DNA of 64,000 nt from Mesostigma viride (GCA_009746045.1 RPFO01000027.1:1248976-1312975); one strand, 5' to 3'; counted from the stretch's first letter, positions 1-10,453 are shown. The notes: generated by a model not told the origin, from the letters alone. A program made the numbers and translations.

Positions 1-379
1 CTCTGTGGTCAAGATGACCTAGCTGATGACCGCGGCAGCAGCAACAGGATGGGCAACAGTCCGACCCCTTAGTGCTTGCGAGATGGTCACCGACGCCTGG
101 GCCGGTCGGAGACGTGAAGCCTGGACGAGTGGTGGTGGGTGTAGGGCATGGCTGGGTGCTGCTTCCATCCTTGGCCACGTTCCCACCAGAGGCACCCCGC
201 GGGACAGCTGTCACGACACCAAGGCTGCCGGGTGGCGGGCTCTCAGATGGTGCATGCGCGGCAGCGGCGGACTCACACGGGCTCCCTTCCGCTGGTGTCG
301 GTGTGGCGGTGGCTGCGTTAGACTGGCGTTCGCACACGCAGCGCTGGGTGTGGCCGGGGCAGGCGGCCAGCGAGGTGGT

Positions 380-427
380 GTTGTGGAACCAGAGGGAAGG
401 AATGAAGAGGGCATCGCCCGGATGAAG
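380..427 (-). CDS. TYW5: TYW5-like JmjC hydroxylase, downstream exon with the distal iron His
   Basis: Read on the minus strand, a CCCCCCAG acceptor at about 428 is followed by codons for LHPGDALFIPSLWFHN. This is the conserved end of the JmjC barrel in TYW5-type tRNA hydroxylases; the His at 383-385 would be the third Fe(II) ligand. The exon joins in phase 0 to the exon ending at 1771 (ECV then LHPGD), which matches the family order. Past residue 16 the reading stays open to the window start but no longer looks like the family, so the true 3' end or next donor is unresolved. The last exon(s) may lie outside the window. The 16-residue match is strong; the end given is only the recognisable part. 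Confidence 0.7.
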
Positions 428-627
428 CTGGGGGGGGGGGGGAGAGGGGAACGGGGGACGGGCGTGGGTGGGTGGGTGGGAGGCAGCCAGGGGGGTAAGT
501 AGAGAGCGAATGAAGAATGCATGATCGTGGTGGTGGTGGTGGTGGTGGGAAGGACAGATAGGACATACTACTATGAGGGCATATAAGGCCTGTAATGACA
601 TCTAGGCGGGGTAACCGTACATATACA

Positions 628-943
628 TTTTCAGTGGTTTTCCATTTGCGGGTATTTCCTCGTAAATGGTGGGAGAGCGATCGCAGCAATGGTGCTCACC
701 ACTAGACACTCCCGGCCAGTTAGGCTCGAAACACACGCCCTGATCAAGCAAGTTGTTTCCGGCCCCACCGTCTAGGTCATCTAGTCGCTCTACACGTAAG
801 CCAGCCATAATTTCAATGCACAAGGCTACACATTTCCATCATCATTCATATTCATCATCCTGAACGACTCGAACACGCGGACAAGATAACGGCATGCTCG
901 AGCTACCATGGTCCGGATTCTCCCGATTTCTGGCCTGCGCTGG
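628..943 (-). repeat. Dispersed repeat, copy A (second copy at 28974-29287)
   Basis: This stretch is nearly the same, in opposite orientation, as 28974-29287 inside the 3' untranslated part of element 3. The shared part begins near GGCCAGAAATCGGGAG and can be read as a peptide starting MCIEIMAGLRVERLDD in both copies. A shorter piece of the same repeat (CCGGACCATGGTAGCTCG) recurs near 61998. I do not recognise the family. One copy is intronic and the other lies in a retrotransposon, so it is probably a small transposable element or a captured gene fragment rather than a gene. Confidence 0.65.
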
Positions 944-1558
944 TTGTCTCCTTGATATACAACTCTTGATGACAGTTGCTATTAATACCAGGTTTCCCAG
1001 GAACCACCGAGTAGCTGACATATTGCACAGGCTCCTACCCATGAGAAAGCCAGCTCAGGCTTGGCAATCAGTACAAGTTACACTTCTATGGCAGGAATGA
1101 TTGACAACAAGTTCCACTTCTTCTGTCGATTAGGAGATGATTTCTTCTCTCGAATAGGAGATAGCTTCTTCTATCGAATGGGTAGTTGATTACTCGTCAC
1201 TTAATGGGCAAGCAACACAGCAGATGCAATTTTTCAATCCACCCATTTTCTTGCGAATCTGGAAGAATTCACTGCTACCGATGCACTCGCGCAAAACGAA
1301 AAGGCGAACAACGCTTCTCAGTAGTTACCAATCAAGCTTATCTACCACCCCTCAGCCTTATTAATGGTCGATCCTATGAACCAATCGAATCATCCTAGCG
1401 GGCACCCCCCACAACGCACTCAAGCGTCACCTACCACACTCAACTATTCAATATATTGTTGTACAATATTACACTGTACATTATTTTGTTTTCTCTCTCT
1501 TGAAGCAAATCTCTCTTGGAGCACTACGGCTTCTCAAGGCAACTTCGCAAAGGGGGTA

Positions 1559-1735
1559 TGCTTGCTTGCGATAGTGCTGTTGTCTTCTAGGTAAAGGCTA
1601 GGCTTCAAAAAGCAAACGCATATCAAAAGGGGGTTGGCTTGCTTGCAATAGTGCTGTTGTCTTCTAGGTAGAGGCTAGGCTTCACAAAGCAAACCCCTAA
1701 TGAAATGGGGTTGGCTTGCGATAGTGTTGCTTACG
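1559..1735. repeat. Tandem repeat, about 2.2 copies of 78 bp
   Basis: Units starting GCTTGCTTGCGATAG begin at about 1559 and 1637, and a partial third at about 1713. Each includes GTGCTGTTGTCTTCTAGGTA and a tract ending in AAGCAAAC. It lies in the intron just downstream of the 1771-1926 exon. Confidence 0.8.
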
Positions 1736-1770
1736 GGAACGAATCCATGATTGGAGCGAGCATAACCCAC

Positions 1771-1926
1771 CACACACTCGACGGCAGTCGCCATCGCGCG
1801 CTCAAACAGCGGGAAGCGCGACAGGTCAGGGGCATCGATGTCGTCCACGCGGGACGACGACCCCTCCACGTACATATGCGGCTCCTCACTGGGGGGGAAC
1901 AAGACGACGCGCTTGCAGCCGACCAC
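1771..1926 (-). CDS. TYW5: TYW5-like JmjC hydroxylase, middle exon
   Basis: This is a 52-codon exon on the minus strand. It is bounded by a CTCCCCAG acceptor (1927 and up) and a GTGGGT donor (1770 and down), both phase 0. The peptide runs VVGCKRVVLFPPSEEPHM, then a linker, then DAPDLSRFPLFERAM and ends AVECV. This is the stretch that follows the HxD motif in TYW5, which oxidises the wybutosine side chain at position 37 of tRNA-Phe using Fe(II), 2-oxoglutarate and oxygen. The basic KR near the start matches the usual position of a 2-oxoglutarate-contacting Lys. The splice joints restore the family order on both sides (NVLTQ to VVGCK; ECV to LHPGD). Confidence 0.8.
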
Positions 1927-2667
1927 CTGGGGAGCAACCACAGGAAATACACGACCACACATAAACACGTGAGACAGCTGACCAGTTAACAAAACGACGG
2001 CAGTTCAGGGAACAGGACACCCGTTACGAGAATAATGCGCAGCCATGGGACCACGAGGGAAGAGGATGACACGCCCAAAACAGCCGACCACCCAAGGCAG
2101 CAACACACAGCCACACAAGGTCACGAAAACAGGCAAACACACACAGGGTAAGCACGTGCCAACGCGAGACAGCCGACCGGTGAGGGCAGGTGAGGTAAAT
2201 GCTGTTGAATAAATTGGGGGCGGGCGGGGGGGGGGGGAGAGGATGGCGCGCTTGCAGGCCGACCAACTGAAAAGAAGACATTCACACAAACGAAGATGAG
2301 GGACAGCTGACTGTCTAAGAGAACAATGGAAGGGATGTGCTGTAACAGAGGGGGGGGGGGGGGGGGAGAGGAGGGGGGACAGGACTGCATGCTTGCAGCT
2401 GCTCGCCTGGGAGCGAACAAAACGAATGCATACATCACAAATAACGAACATGATTGCGTACTACGAACAGAATATAAACAGAACATCATAGGAAGTAAAA
2501 CACTACAATCGTGATAAAATAGTATTGTACTAATACCACTCGTAGTAATATTAAACATGCACATGTGAGAGAGGCCGACCAGTGATGCGGGCATGTTATG
2601 CATGGACAGCCGGCAAATGACTCGAGCGTCAACAAGCTGGCCATTGGCATGAAATGCGTGATAGAGC

Positions 2668-2952
2668 TAACAGTAGTAAAAGAGTTTACTCATTACTGGA
2701 GCGAGCAGTGGTAAAAGAGTTTACAAGAGCGAGCAGTGGTAAAAGAGTTTACTGGAGCGAGCAGTGGTAAAAGAGTTTACTGGAGCGAGCAGCGGCAAAA
2801 GAGTTTACGGGAGCGAGCAGTGGCAAAAAGAGTTTACTGGAGCGAGCAGTGGTAAAAGAGTTTACTGGAGCGAGCAGTGGCAAAAAAAGTTTACTGGAGC
2901 GAGCAGTGGTAAAAGAGTTTACTGGAGGGAGCAGTGGCAAAAGAGTTTACTG
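2668..2952. repeat. Minisatellite, about 28-bp unit
   Basis: About ten head-to-tail copies of a unit built from GGAGCGAGCAGTGGTAAAAG followed by AGTTTACT. Lengths vary by one base through A-run changes. It sits in the 2.2-kb intron between the HxD exon and the 1771-1926 exon. Open frames across it are repeat artefacts. Confidence 0.9.
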
Positions 2953-3534
2953 AAACGGGCATGCAGGACACGATTCAGCTCATCGGCCACAAGGCACATG
3001 CTGTTGTCCTCAGAGAAGAAATACACCGGCATAGGAATTAGGTAAGTAAGTACTAACAAGCAAAGGTATACCGTTGAAGGCAAGTCTTAAGAGACCCGTG
3101 GTATTGTGCATGGCCAAGGTAATGGATGCTGCGCAAATAATTACCGCATATGTCAGTATGTGTGCGCATATGTCAGTATGCCTTTTTCCGGTGAAATGGG
3201 TGTTTTTTTTTATTTCCATATATGTTTCCATATATGTTAGTATGCCTACCAACCAGCTTAGCAGATGAGCCAATTCATAGGTGCTAAACCTACTAGTATA
3301 AATTCAAACCTTGCATCGCATCACGCGTCATCACCCGCCTGCGCCCGCATTATGGCATCATCCGGCAGCCCCTCCCAAGCCCTAGCGTGGTTGGATTCCC
3401 ATCATTGCATACTTGCACGCTTTCCGTCACGTCAAGGTGCACTCGCAGCTGCCACCCTGATGAACATCCGCCTCCCAGCCAAACTGTTTTACCTGTGTAG
3501 CACTAACAAGAAAACATAGTACTGAATCCCCGCC

Positions 3535-4042
3535 CACGTGCATGAGCACCTTTTCCTGGTCATCCACGATGCCACAGTGCGTCCGCAGCTGCCCATCAAA
3601 CACGGCGAGTATACAACGCAATTTGTCAGTTGATATATTGGGATGCTCCTCCTATATCTATCCCATGTTGGCCTATCATCCTCCTGAGTCCTGAGTCCGC
3701 TCGCTACCTGCATAGATACTGCATACACTCTGCAGTATGTATGCGTTAGCTATGGCCCGGGATCCATGAAGCTCACTGTAATGGTCACTGTATATCATCA
3801 CTGTAATGATTCACCACTGCCCACCTCATGGAAACCACTAACCCATACACCAACATGACCCAATATTCCAAATACTTGCGAATCGTGACCCACCCACCTG
3901 CGTGAGCACGTTGTCCAAGCCTTATTCGCCCAACAGGTTCCAAACGACCAAAATCAACACGCGCATTTCATTCCTTCGCCCATCCCCACCCACCCGCGTG
4001 AGCCCTTGTCCACGATGTCACAGTGCGCCCACAGCTGCCTGT
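3535..4042 (-). pseudogene. Decayed copies of the TYW5 HxD exon edge inside the intron
   Basis: Three degenerate copies of the exon-donor junction at about 4115-4165 lie downstream on the same strand. They are at 3994-4042 (reads QLWAHCDIVDKG), at about 3888-3920 (reads LDNVLTQVGG) and at 3535-3597 (reads QLRTHCGIVDD). The 3994 copy is offset about 127 bp from the real exon edge and shares flanking motifs with it (ACCAAAAT, TTTCATTC). This points to old local tandem duplication. Frames are broken and key residues changed, so they are unlikely to be used as exons. Confidence 0.6.
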
Positions 4043-4120
4043 CTAAAAGAATTACCTACCTAAAAGGTCCCAATCCAACCAAAATGGACAGACGCGTTTC
4101 ATTCATTCCCTCGCACCCAC

Positions 4121-5338
4121 CTGCGTGAGCACGTTGTCCATGATGTCGTAGTGCGTCCACAGCTGCGTGCGCGCCGACGTCACCCTCAGCACCGAGCTGT
4201 GGTACTCCTCCAGCTCGTAGAGCAGCCCCTCGAACAAGTTTAAGTCCCCAGCGAGTCCAGGGAAGAGTGCCCGCACGTCTGAGGCCGTCCTTGCCGCCTC
4301 CTTGCCCTTGCCCGGGACGACCGAGCGCAGGTACAGACACTCACGAAGGTTATTATTAGATCGTCCAAGAGGGCCGCTGCCCCCATCCGGAACTGCGTGA
4401 TCCGTGAGATGATGGGGACTGTCATTCATGCACTCGCGGTTATTGGCGTGGGGTTGATGGGGAACGACCTTCCCACCCGCCGGCTGGTTGCTGGCGTCAG
4501 GATGGCACACTCCACCACCGGGAACAGACTCCCTAGTAGCTTGGCTGTCATTGCCCACATAGCACGTGGCGCCCTTGACTCCCACATCACCTTCCCCCGC
4601 GTAGCGCCTAGGCTTCGCAGATCCTAGGGCTTCGCAAGGCACACCCCTACCATCCAAGCGATCTTGTACCCCCGCCCCTACGCCCGGTGCACTTTGCGCC
4701 CCCCCCCCCGCGCATCGCTCTCCCGATGCACCCTCTCCTGACCCGCGGCCTGCGTCACCATCACGAACTCGCTCCCCCTTATCTTGACCGCCCTCCCCCT
4801 TGCGTTCCTGATGGGCTCCCCCGCAGGGCACAGCGCGTGCCGCCGCGACGCAGCGCGCCACAAACTCCCCAAAGCCCATGTCCACGAACGCAAAATTCTT
4901 GGGCGTGTTGGCCGGCCGGTGGCCCGCCAGGTCCACCACGCGCGCGCCAATGCCGCCAAAACTTGCCACCTGTCCCACCGCGCACACGTGCACACGCACA
5001 ACGCGGTCTGTGCCGACGGCCTCCACCAAATAGTCCAGGTCGCGCCACCTGGCGACGCAGGGGCCCAGGTCAAGGCCCGACAGAACCACGGGCTGCCCCC
5101 GCAGGAAAATCTCCCGGAAACTCTCGCGGGTGATGTTGGAAACGCGCGGCACTTGGCGTGGGCATGCGTGCCTGTTGTTGGACAAGCGCGGCGTCTCCCT
5201 CAGAGCCGCTCTAGGCGGTGACGGTCCTTCCGGCACCTGCCTTTGACCCGCTTGCCAACTGTAGTTTGACCAGCACGGAACATGGCGTGGGCCACCTCCA
5301 GGAGGCAGCCTTTGCGAGACGCCAAGTCCCTCCTCCAT
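4121..5338 (-). CDS. TYW5: TYW5-like JmjC tRNA wybutosine hydroxylase, N-terminal exon(s)
   Basis: The minus-strand frame encodes the N-terminal half of a TYW5-type JmjC protein. Recognisable blocks are VPRVSNITRESFREIF, RGQPVVLSGLDLGPC, NTPKNFAFVDMGFGEF, a block with LYLRSV and ALFPGLAGDLNLF, then LWTHYDIMDNVLTQ. The HYD (His at 4151-4153, Asp at 4145-4147) supplies two of the three Fe(II) ligands. A GTGGGT donor follows the CAG at 4121. Between FVARCVAAA and ECLYLRS there are about 150 residues of Lys/Gly-rich sequence absent from the family. That is either an insertion or an unspliced intron that stays open. The start is uncertain: family similarity begins near 5165, and the ATG at 5338 is only the first in this frame. 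The product would act on tRNA-Phe in the yW pathway. Confidence 0.75.
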
Positions 5339-7332
5339 GCCATCTTCTTCCTCCAGGCCATGGACCTGAGGAAGGTCCCCCTCCCCCGCCTCCAGGCCAT
5401 TACCCTGTGGATGGGCCCCCTCCCCCCCACCCCTTCGTAGCGCCGCCGGTGATTCATCATGGCTTTGGCGCGCTCAGCATAAGGGTTTGCGTCTGCCACT
5501 GCCACCGCTGCCCCCAGCACCGCGGATGGCGACCCGGAGAGTGCTGGCGCCATCAACCCACTAGCTAACGCTCGCGTCGGCGCTGACACTGCTGCTCTTT
5601 GCCCACGCGCGGTTGCTGGTGGGGACGCCACGGTGGATGCCGCTAGCCCACTCGCTGTTGCCGGTGCTGGCGCAGCCGCTGGTGCCACTAACCGACTTGC
5701 AAACGACACCGTGGCAGGCCGTGCCTCCCCGCCCCCGCTGCCGCCGCCACCGCCGCCAACGTCATCGCTGCCGCCGCCACCGCTCGCCTTGCTACCACCA
5801 ATGCCACCCGCGCGACTGCCGGGGAAGAATTCTGAGCCCACAGCTTCGCAATACAACTCCGTTTCCATGGGGGTTGGATTCTGAAAATGTTGGCCCCCGA
5901 TGCCGTGATGCTGATGCTTGGCCTGCGGGCCCTTGCGGGCACCAGCTGCAGGCATCGGGGACTTGGCAGGATGCTGACTACTGGGAAGGGGCTTCCCCCC
6001 CGCAGCTGCCACCCGCTGCTGCTCTCGCTGGGAGCGCTTGGGCGCGCGATGTGGGCACACGCTGGACGCCACCCAGTCAAACCGGACGCCAGCTGGCGCA
6101 TCCTCCGGGGAAGGCACAAACCGGACGCCAGCCGGCGACTCTTCTTCACTCTCCACGGCAGGGCAGACGCGAGCCCCCTCTTCCCCGTCCCCACTTTCAC
6201 AGGCCTCCCCGTCGCCGCGCTGCCCCCGGACTCCCAACAGGGTACAACAGGTACGGAAACCAACATCGCCCGTGCAAGGCTCGGCTAGAGGTGGAGCCTC
6301 CGTGCAGGGTTTGCTGTGCGAAACCTTCGTGCTGGCTTGATCCCCCGGCTTGCCCGTTCCATCCTGCTCAGCGCCTGTGCTGCGAGCGCTGTCCATGCCT
6401 GAGATCCCAGACGCACCATCAGTGCACCTAGCCTCCGACACATTGTTGATGGTTGAGGAATCAGACACACCGTCATGGCTTCTAGCCTCCGACACGCCAT
6501 CAGTACTTCTAGCCTCCGACACACTGTTCGTGCCAGAGGTTGTGGACACACCGCTACTCTGCTTGGTTTCCCGCCCGCCATTGGTTTGTTGAGTGCCCGC
6601 GGCGGCGCGGCGGCATCCTCCCTCGGATGCAAATGACGCCGCCAGCTGGCACGCACGCTCCCTCGCAGTGTCGGACGCAATAACCAGAGGGATGGCCACC
6701 GCGCCATAGGCTGGCCGGTCGCACGTGCGCGCTGGTGACTGCCCACGCTCGTGCGCACAAGCAAGCGGCGCCGGGTTCCCCATACGGAACAAAGGTTCCG
6801 TAGTACCCTCTTGGCAGGGTTCAGGAGTACCCGTTTGAGAGGGTTCAGAAGTACCCGTTTGAGAGGGTTCAGAAGTACCCGTCTCGCAGGGCGCGTCATG
6901 CGACCTCTGTGCATGCGACCTCTGCGCCGCATCAGTCTCTTTCCGTGTTGGTATTTGTGATGCAGGCGCGGTATTAGACAGACTCTGCGCCTGCGCATTA
7001 CATGAAGACTCTTCGATGAGTGTCAGCGTCTGCCATGCACTAGACAAGCCTCTCCCACATGCTTGTGATGCAGGACTAGACAGCCTCTTCGACGAATCCA
7101 TCTGCGTTGGCGTGTGGGACGCGTCCATCTCTGTGACGGAAGGCAGACCAAACAGCTCACCCGTGAACAGAGTAGCAGGAGGTCGAGTCTGTGTAGTACA
7201 GGGCGCAGCGCCAAAGACCTTGCCCGTGCGCCGGTGCGGGTCCAACAAACCCGCAAGCGCCGCCTCCGCCTTCACACGCTCTGCTAGGGAGGGCGGGGCC
7301 AGCAGTACAGGGATCCATCCGGCGTCCGTCAT
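5200..7332 (-). CDS. Large low-complexity reading frame, function unknown
   Basis: This 710-codon frame lies on the same strand as the TYW5-like exons and overlaps the first by 139 bp in another frame. The first 40 residues (with RVKAEAALAGLLDPHRR) look folded and faintly recall the N-terminus of TYW2-type tRNA transferases; that is a guess. The rest is repetitive: TSEPSQTG-type repeats, repeats with SEARS and DGVSE, a Gly/Ser run, Ala/Pro tracts and RVMAWRR repeats. No catalytic domain is visible. It could be the N-terminal coding part of the TYW5-like gene, a separate fast-evolving protein, or partly intron. The long open frame in GC-rich DNA is not proof of coding. Confidence 0.35.
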   Translation of the reverse strand: MTDAGWIPVLLAPPSLAERVKAEAALAGLLDPHRRTGKVFGAAPCTTQTRPPATLFTGELFGLPSVTEMDASHTPTQMDSSKRLSSPASQACGRGLSSAWQTLTLIEESSCNAQAQSLSNTAPASQIPTRKETDAAQRSHAQRSHDAPCETGTSEPSQTGTSEPSQTGTPEPCQEGTTEPLFRMGNPAPLACAHERGQSPARTCDRPAYGAVAIPLVIASDTARERACQLAASFASEGGCRRAAAGTQQTNGGRETKQSSGVSTTSGTNSVSEARSTDGVSEARSHDGVSDSSTINNVSEARCTDGASGISGMDSARSTGAEQDGTGKPGDQASTKVSHSKPCTEAPPLAEPCTGDVGFRTCCTLLGVRGQRGDGEACESGDGEEGARVCPAVESEEESPAGVRFVPSPEDAPAGVRFDWVASSVCPHRAPKRSQREQQRVAAAGGKPLPSSQHPAKSPMPAAGARKGPQAKHQHHGIGGQHFQNPTPMETELYCEAVGSEFFPGSRAGGIGGSKASGGGGSDDVGGGGGGSGGGEARPATVSFASRLVAPAAAPAPATASGLAASTVASPPATARGQRAAVSAPTRALASGLMAPALSGSPSAVLGAAVAVADANPYAERAKAMMNHRRRYEGVGGRGPIHRVMAWRRGRGTFLRSMAWRKKMAWRRDLASRKGCLLEVAHAMFRAGQTTVGKRVKGRCRKDRHRLERL

Positions 7333-7577
7333 GAGCCCAGGGTGGACAGGTCTTGTTCTTGCTCGCCCACAACACTAGCAACACACGACCGTGTTGGCGA
7401 CAGCGATTTCCCCACCCCACCTTGGCCACTGCGTGTGCCTCATGAATTGATGGACACGTAGGCTCCACCACACAGGCAGCGCCGGTGCTGCTGGCTTCGC
7501 TTCTCGGCTACGCCTCTGCCAACTGTCGTTTGGTGAAGCCTCAAACGTCGCTCGGTTAAGCCTCAAAAGTCCCTCGG

Positions 7578-8249
7578 TTAAGCCTCAGCCAATGCCAGTT
7601 CCAACTTGCCCACGACGCTCGCGAAAGTGACGCCCCGCTCCCCACCCCCCGCGACCACCGCGGTCTTGCTCCGGTTCTTCCCCCCACCGTGCAGCAACGA
7701 CACCTGTCCCTTGGGCAGGCCGAGAATATCGGCTAGCACCCGTACGAGCTCGAGGTTGGCTTCCCCGTCCTGCGGTTTTGCTGCCAGACGCACACCGATA
7801 TCCCCCTGAGCCTCGTCAAGTCCGGTCACCGCCGAGTCCTTTGCGCCAGGCTTCACCAGGACCTTGATGTGGATGGCGCCCCCGTTGGGGCTCTCTGTGA
7901 CACACCCGCACGCGACGAGCTTGCTGATGGGACCGGTGGCTTGTTTGCGATGGGGATGTTCGGAGTTGGGGCGGCCCGGGGGAGTTGAGACGCTGCCCAC
8001 GCCAGCACCGCTGCTATTTTTAGACGCTTTCGTGTTGGTGCTCCGGCCCACGCTTATGCTGCCACTGCTGCCGCCCTTGGCTGGCCGTGGATCGGGCATC
8101 AACGGTTGCGGGCACACGGCGGTGTATAGAGGTGCCCGGCGCGTGAACCTGCGGGGTGGAAGCTTGCCACCCGCTTGAACCCGCGTCCGCACGGAGGGGT
8201 ACTGCAGAGCTGGACAATGCGTGGACCTGGGGGGGATGAGCGAGGGCAT
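7578..8249 (-). CDS. DUF167 (UPF0235/YggU-like) protein
   Basis: The C-terminal 95 residues are a clear DUF167 domain: IHIKVLVKPGAKDSAV, then GVRLAAKPQDGEANLELV, then ILGLPKGQVSLLHGG and NRSKTAVV. The invariant DGEAN core and the SKT tail motif are present. The family is small and widespread in bacteria and eukaryotes, with no firmly known reaction. Here the domain is preceded by about 120 residues. From the Met at 8247-8249 these start MPSLIPPRSTHCPALQY, rich in Arg, Ser and Pro and poor in acids, like a plastid or mitochondrial transit peptide. I prefer that Met because the open frame above it (to 8507) is a Pro/Leu-rich artefact of a polypyrimidine tract. The stop is TAA at 7578. An Arg/Ser/Thr-rich linker separates leader from domain. 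Confidence 0.75.
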   Translation of the reverse strand: MPSLIPPRSTHCPALQYPSVRTRVQAGGKLPPRRFTRRAPLYTAVCPQPLMPDPRPAKGGSSGSISVGRSTNTKASKNSSGAGVGSVSTPPGRPNSEHPHRKQATGPISKLVACGCVTESPNGGAIHIKVLVKPGAKDSAVTGLDEAQGDIGVRLAAKPQDGEANLELVRVLADILGLPKGQVSLLHGGGKNRSKTAVVAGGGERGVTFASVVGKLELALAEA

Positions 8250-8510
8250 ACGGCATTGGCGAGGGGGGGAGGACGGCAGAGGCGAAGGGGGGGAGGGAGG
8301 CAGAGGTGAGGGGGGGCGGAAGGCAGAGGCGAGGGTGGGAGGAAGGCAGAGGTGAGGGGGGCAGGACGGCGGAGGCCAGACTTGGGCAAAAAGGCAGGGG
8401 CGAGACTGGGGTAGAGGGTCACTCAAAGAGCCGTTATATGAAGGAAACTTTGGGCTCTTGGGCGCGGAGCCAGTGCCAAACACATCTGGAGTGATAGAGT
8501 CACTCAAAGG

Positions 8511-8742
8511 GGGTACAGCTAAATGCTTTACCTACAGCGACAAAAGGTATAGCTAACTGCTTGATCTACAGCGACAAAAGGTATAGCTAACTGCTTGAAC
8601 TACAGCGACAAAAGGTATAGCTATCTGCTTGACCTACAGCTACAGAAGGTATACCAACTGCTTGAACTACAGCGACAAAAGGTATAGATAACTGCTTGAC
8701 CTACAGCTACAGAAGGTATAGCTAACTGCTTGACCTTACACC
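8511..8742. repeat. Tandem repeat, about 33-bp unit, seven copies
   Basis: Repeats of GGTATAGCTAACTGCTTGAC followed by CTACAGCGACAAAA, with point changes (AACTAC, CTACAGAAG). The array is directly upstream of the DUF167 gene relative to its transcription. Nothing else is visible in it. Confidence 0.9.
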
Positions 8743-8819
8743 CTGATTCACCCTAGATTGTCTGCCATGGAACAGGCGTGCGGTCAGGGAGTAAGTCACC
8801 GCCGAGAAGAACAGGAGCT

Positions 8820-9010
8820 GATAGGGGGAAGAGAGAACGGGAGATTATAGGGGGAAGAGAGCGGTGGGTGATGGGGGAAGAGAGAGGTGGGTGATGGGGG
8901 AAGAGAGTGGTGGATGATGCGGGAAGAGAGCGGTGGATGACAGGGGGAAGAGAGAACGGGAGATTATAGGGGGGATAGAGAACGGGAGATTATAGGGATC
9001 ATAGGAGGGT
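8820..9010. repeat. Purine-rich tandem repeat
   Basis: Imperfect copies of GGGGGAAGAGAGCGGTGGAT and of GGGAGATTATAGGGG alternate over about 190 bp. The strand is almost pure purine and could form non-B DNA. No coding value. Confidence 0.8.
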
Positions 9011-10189
9011 AAACGGGGGTCTTTGTGCAGAGAAGGATGTTGATTAAGCAATCTCTGGGCTAGCTGGGAATGGCAAGATAGGAATACTAAAATAGTAGTA
9101 AGATATGAACAGTAGCTAGGACATGTGAGATAGGAATGGAGAAAATGACGAGACTAGAAGAAACTAGAAGAGAATGTTGGCGTAGAGCACACTATAGAAC
9201 CTAGGAATTGTTTATAATAAGGTCAACATCATACAGTACGTATACAACATAGGTGCTACATACAAGGCTAATGATAAGAAACATGACTATCAAGCAATCT
9301 ATCAAACAGACAAACACAAAAGATGGACGCCTCAAAGACACGCCTGCTGCAATGCATCTACAAGGAGTGCGTGTCAATTACTTGGCTTTGACACTATCGT
9401 TGGGAAAGTTAACGCTGTTGCCTTGCCAACCAAAAGACGATGAAATTCCCAAAATTCTTCCTAGGCAGTTCAGCTCTCTTCAACGCAAGAGAACAGTGGA
9501 GAAGAGCCCTCTTCAAAGCAAGAGTACATGGGACACGGGCCGCCCAGGCTCCCAGGCCAACACCCAGCCGGCCTGAAGAAACAGGCTTAACGTGCAAGAT
9601 GTGCAGCCTCAGACTGAGAGAAGCACCTCCACGACGGCCTCCTTAGATGAACCAGCAACACCCTGCCCAAACTAAACCCCGGATGGCGTATGTAACATAC
9701 AGGAATTCAGGAAGATTGCCACTGCTTGACCGGAAGGGGTCACCAATGGCATAAATGCAGTGCACTAATATGCAGGTAAAAACTGGGTGTCCAGGGCAGA
9801 TGCATGTTAGTAAACGAAATCACTAAGCAACTACGGATATAGAGACGGACATTTTTTGGCCATAACTTTCATTGAGTGCTACGCCACCCACCTTCCAAAA
9901 GCGTGGGAATCCTCGAGCGTCGCCGCCCAGTCGTTCGCAACGGTATTTGCTTGGAAATAAAGCGCACGGGGGAATGATGAGGCAGCCAAATGTGGAACAG
10001 GGCGCGTTGTTGTTCGCCACAACAGACTGTACAAAATATGCTGTGACCGCAGCGCAGCCGCCTCATGAATTCCCTCGGAAGTCCGTGACTTGAGGTTTGC
10101 AGCCTGGGCGCCGAACCGCCATTAACGTATTCATTACCGGACCTGCACTGTGAATCTGTGAAATTACTGCGATATTGCGAAGACCGTTA
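9011..10189. other. Intergenic, no gene recognised
   Basis: Only short frames occur, including about 65 codons on the minus strand at 9823-10020 with no family resemblance. No RNA gene or repeat pair within the window was seen. Confidence 0.5.
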
Positions 10190-10410
10190 CAGTCATTCAC
10201 GCCTTAAGTTGGGTTCGAGGTTTTTGAGGGGGTCAACCCAACTTAAGGCGTGAACCCAACTTAAGGCGTGAATGACTCTACTAAATTCTACTAATTTAAA
10301 CTGAAGGTACTTAAACATACTATTCTAAACTACTTTGAACTTCGAATCCCGAAATCCTATCCGACCCAACTTAAGGCGTGAACACAACTTAAGGGGAGGG
10401 TCCCATGCTA
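10190..10410. repeat. Inverted repeat and dispersed CCCAACTTAAGGCGTGAA motif
   Basis: A 26-bp inverted pair (10190-10215 and about 10251-10276, core TTCACGCCTTAAGTTGGG) encloses a short spacer. The arm motif is also present inside the spacer and again at about 10371, and in altered form just after. The hairpin could be the end of a foldback or palindromic DNA element. It lies about 180 bp outside the left end of element 1. Confidence 0.8.
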
Positions 10411-10453
10411 GACCCCCTAAAACTATCCTGATCTTATGGAATAACATGCAGGG

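Larger units (their letters stand above)
428..1770 (-). other. Intron of the TYW5-like gene
   Basis: On the minus strand the exon at 1771-1926 ends before a GTGGGT donor. The next recognisable exon begins after a C-rich tract and AG at 428. The interval has no convincing gene. It holds a poly-G run (about 431-445), a GGT microsatellite (about 529-549), a dispersed repeat copy (628-943) and a 78-bp tandem repeat (1559-1735). Confidence 0.55.

Noticed and set aside
26..502. 158-codon plus-strand frame at the left edge
   Set aside because: Antisense to the TYW5-like exon and intron in GC-rich DNA; Gly/Arg-rich text without domain.
2668..2952. CRISPR-like regular repeats
   Set aside because: Units are directly head to tail with no unique spacers, in a eukaryotic intron: a minisatellite.
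5613..6431. 272-codon plus-strand frame
   Set aside because: Pro/Arg/His-rich antisense shadow of the 5200-7332 minus-strand frame.
8511..8742. CRISPR-like regular repeats upstream of the DUF167 gene
   Set aside because: Contiguous 33-bp tandem units without spacers.
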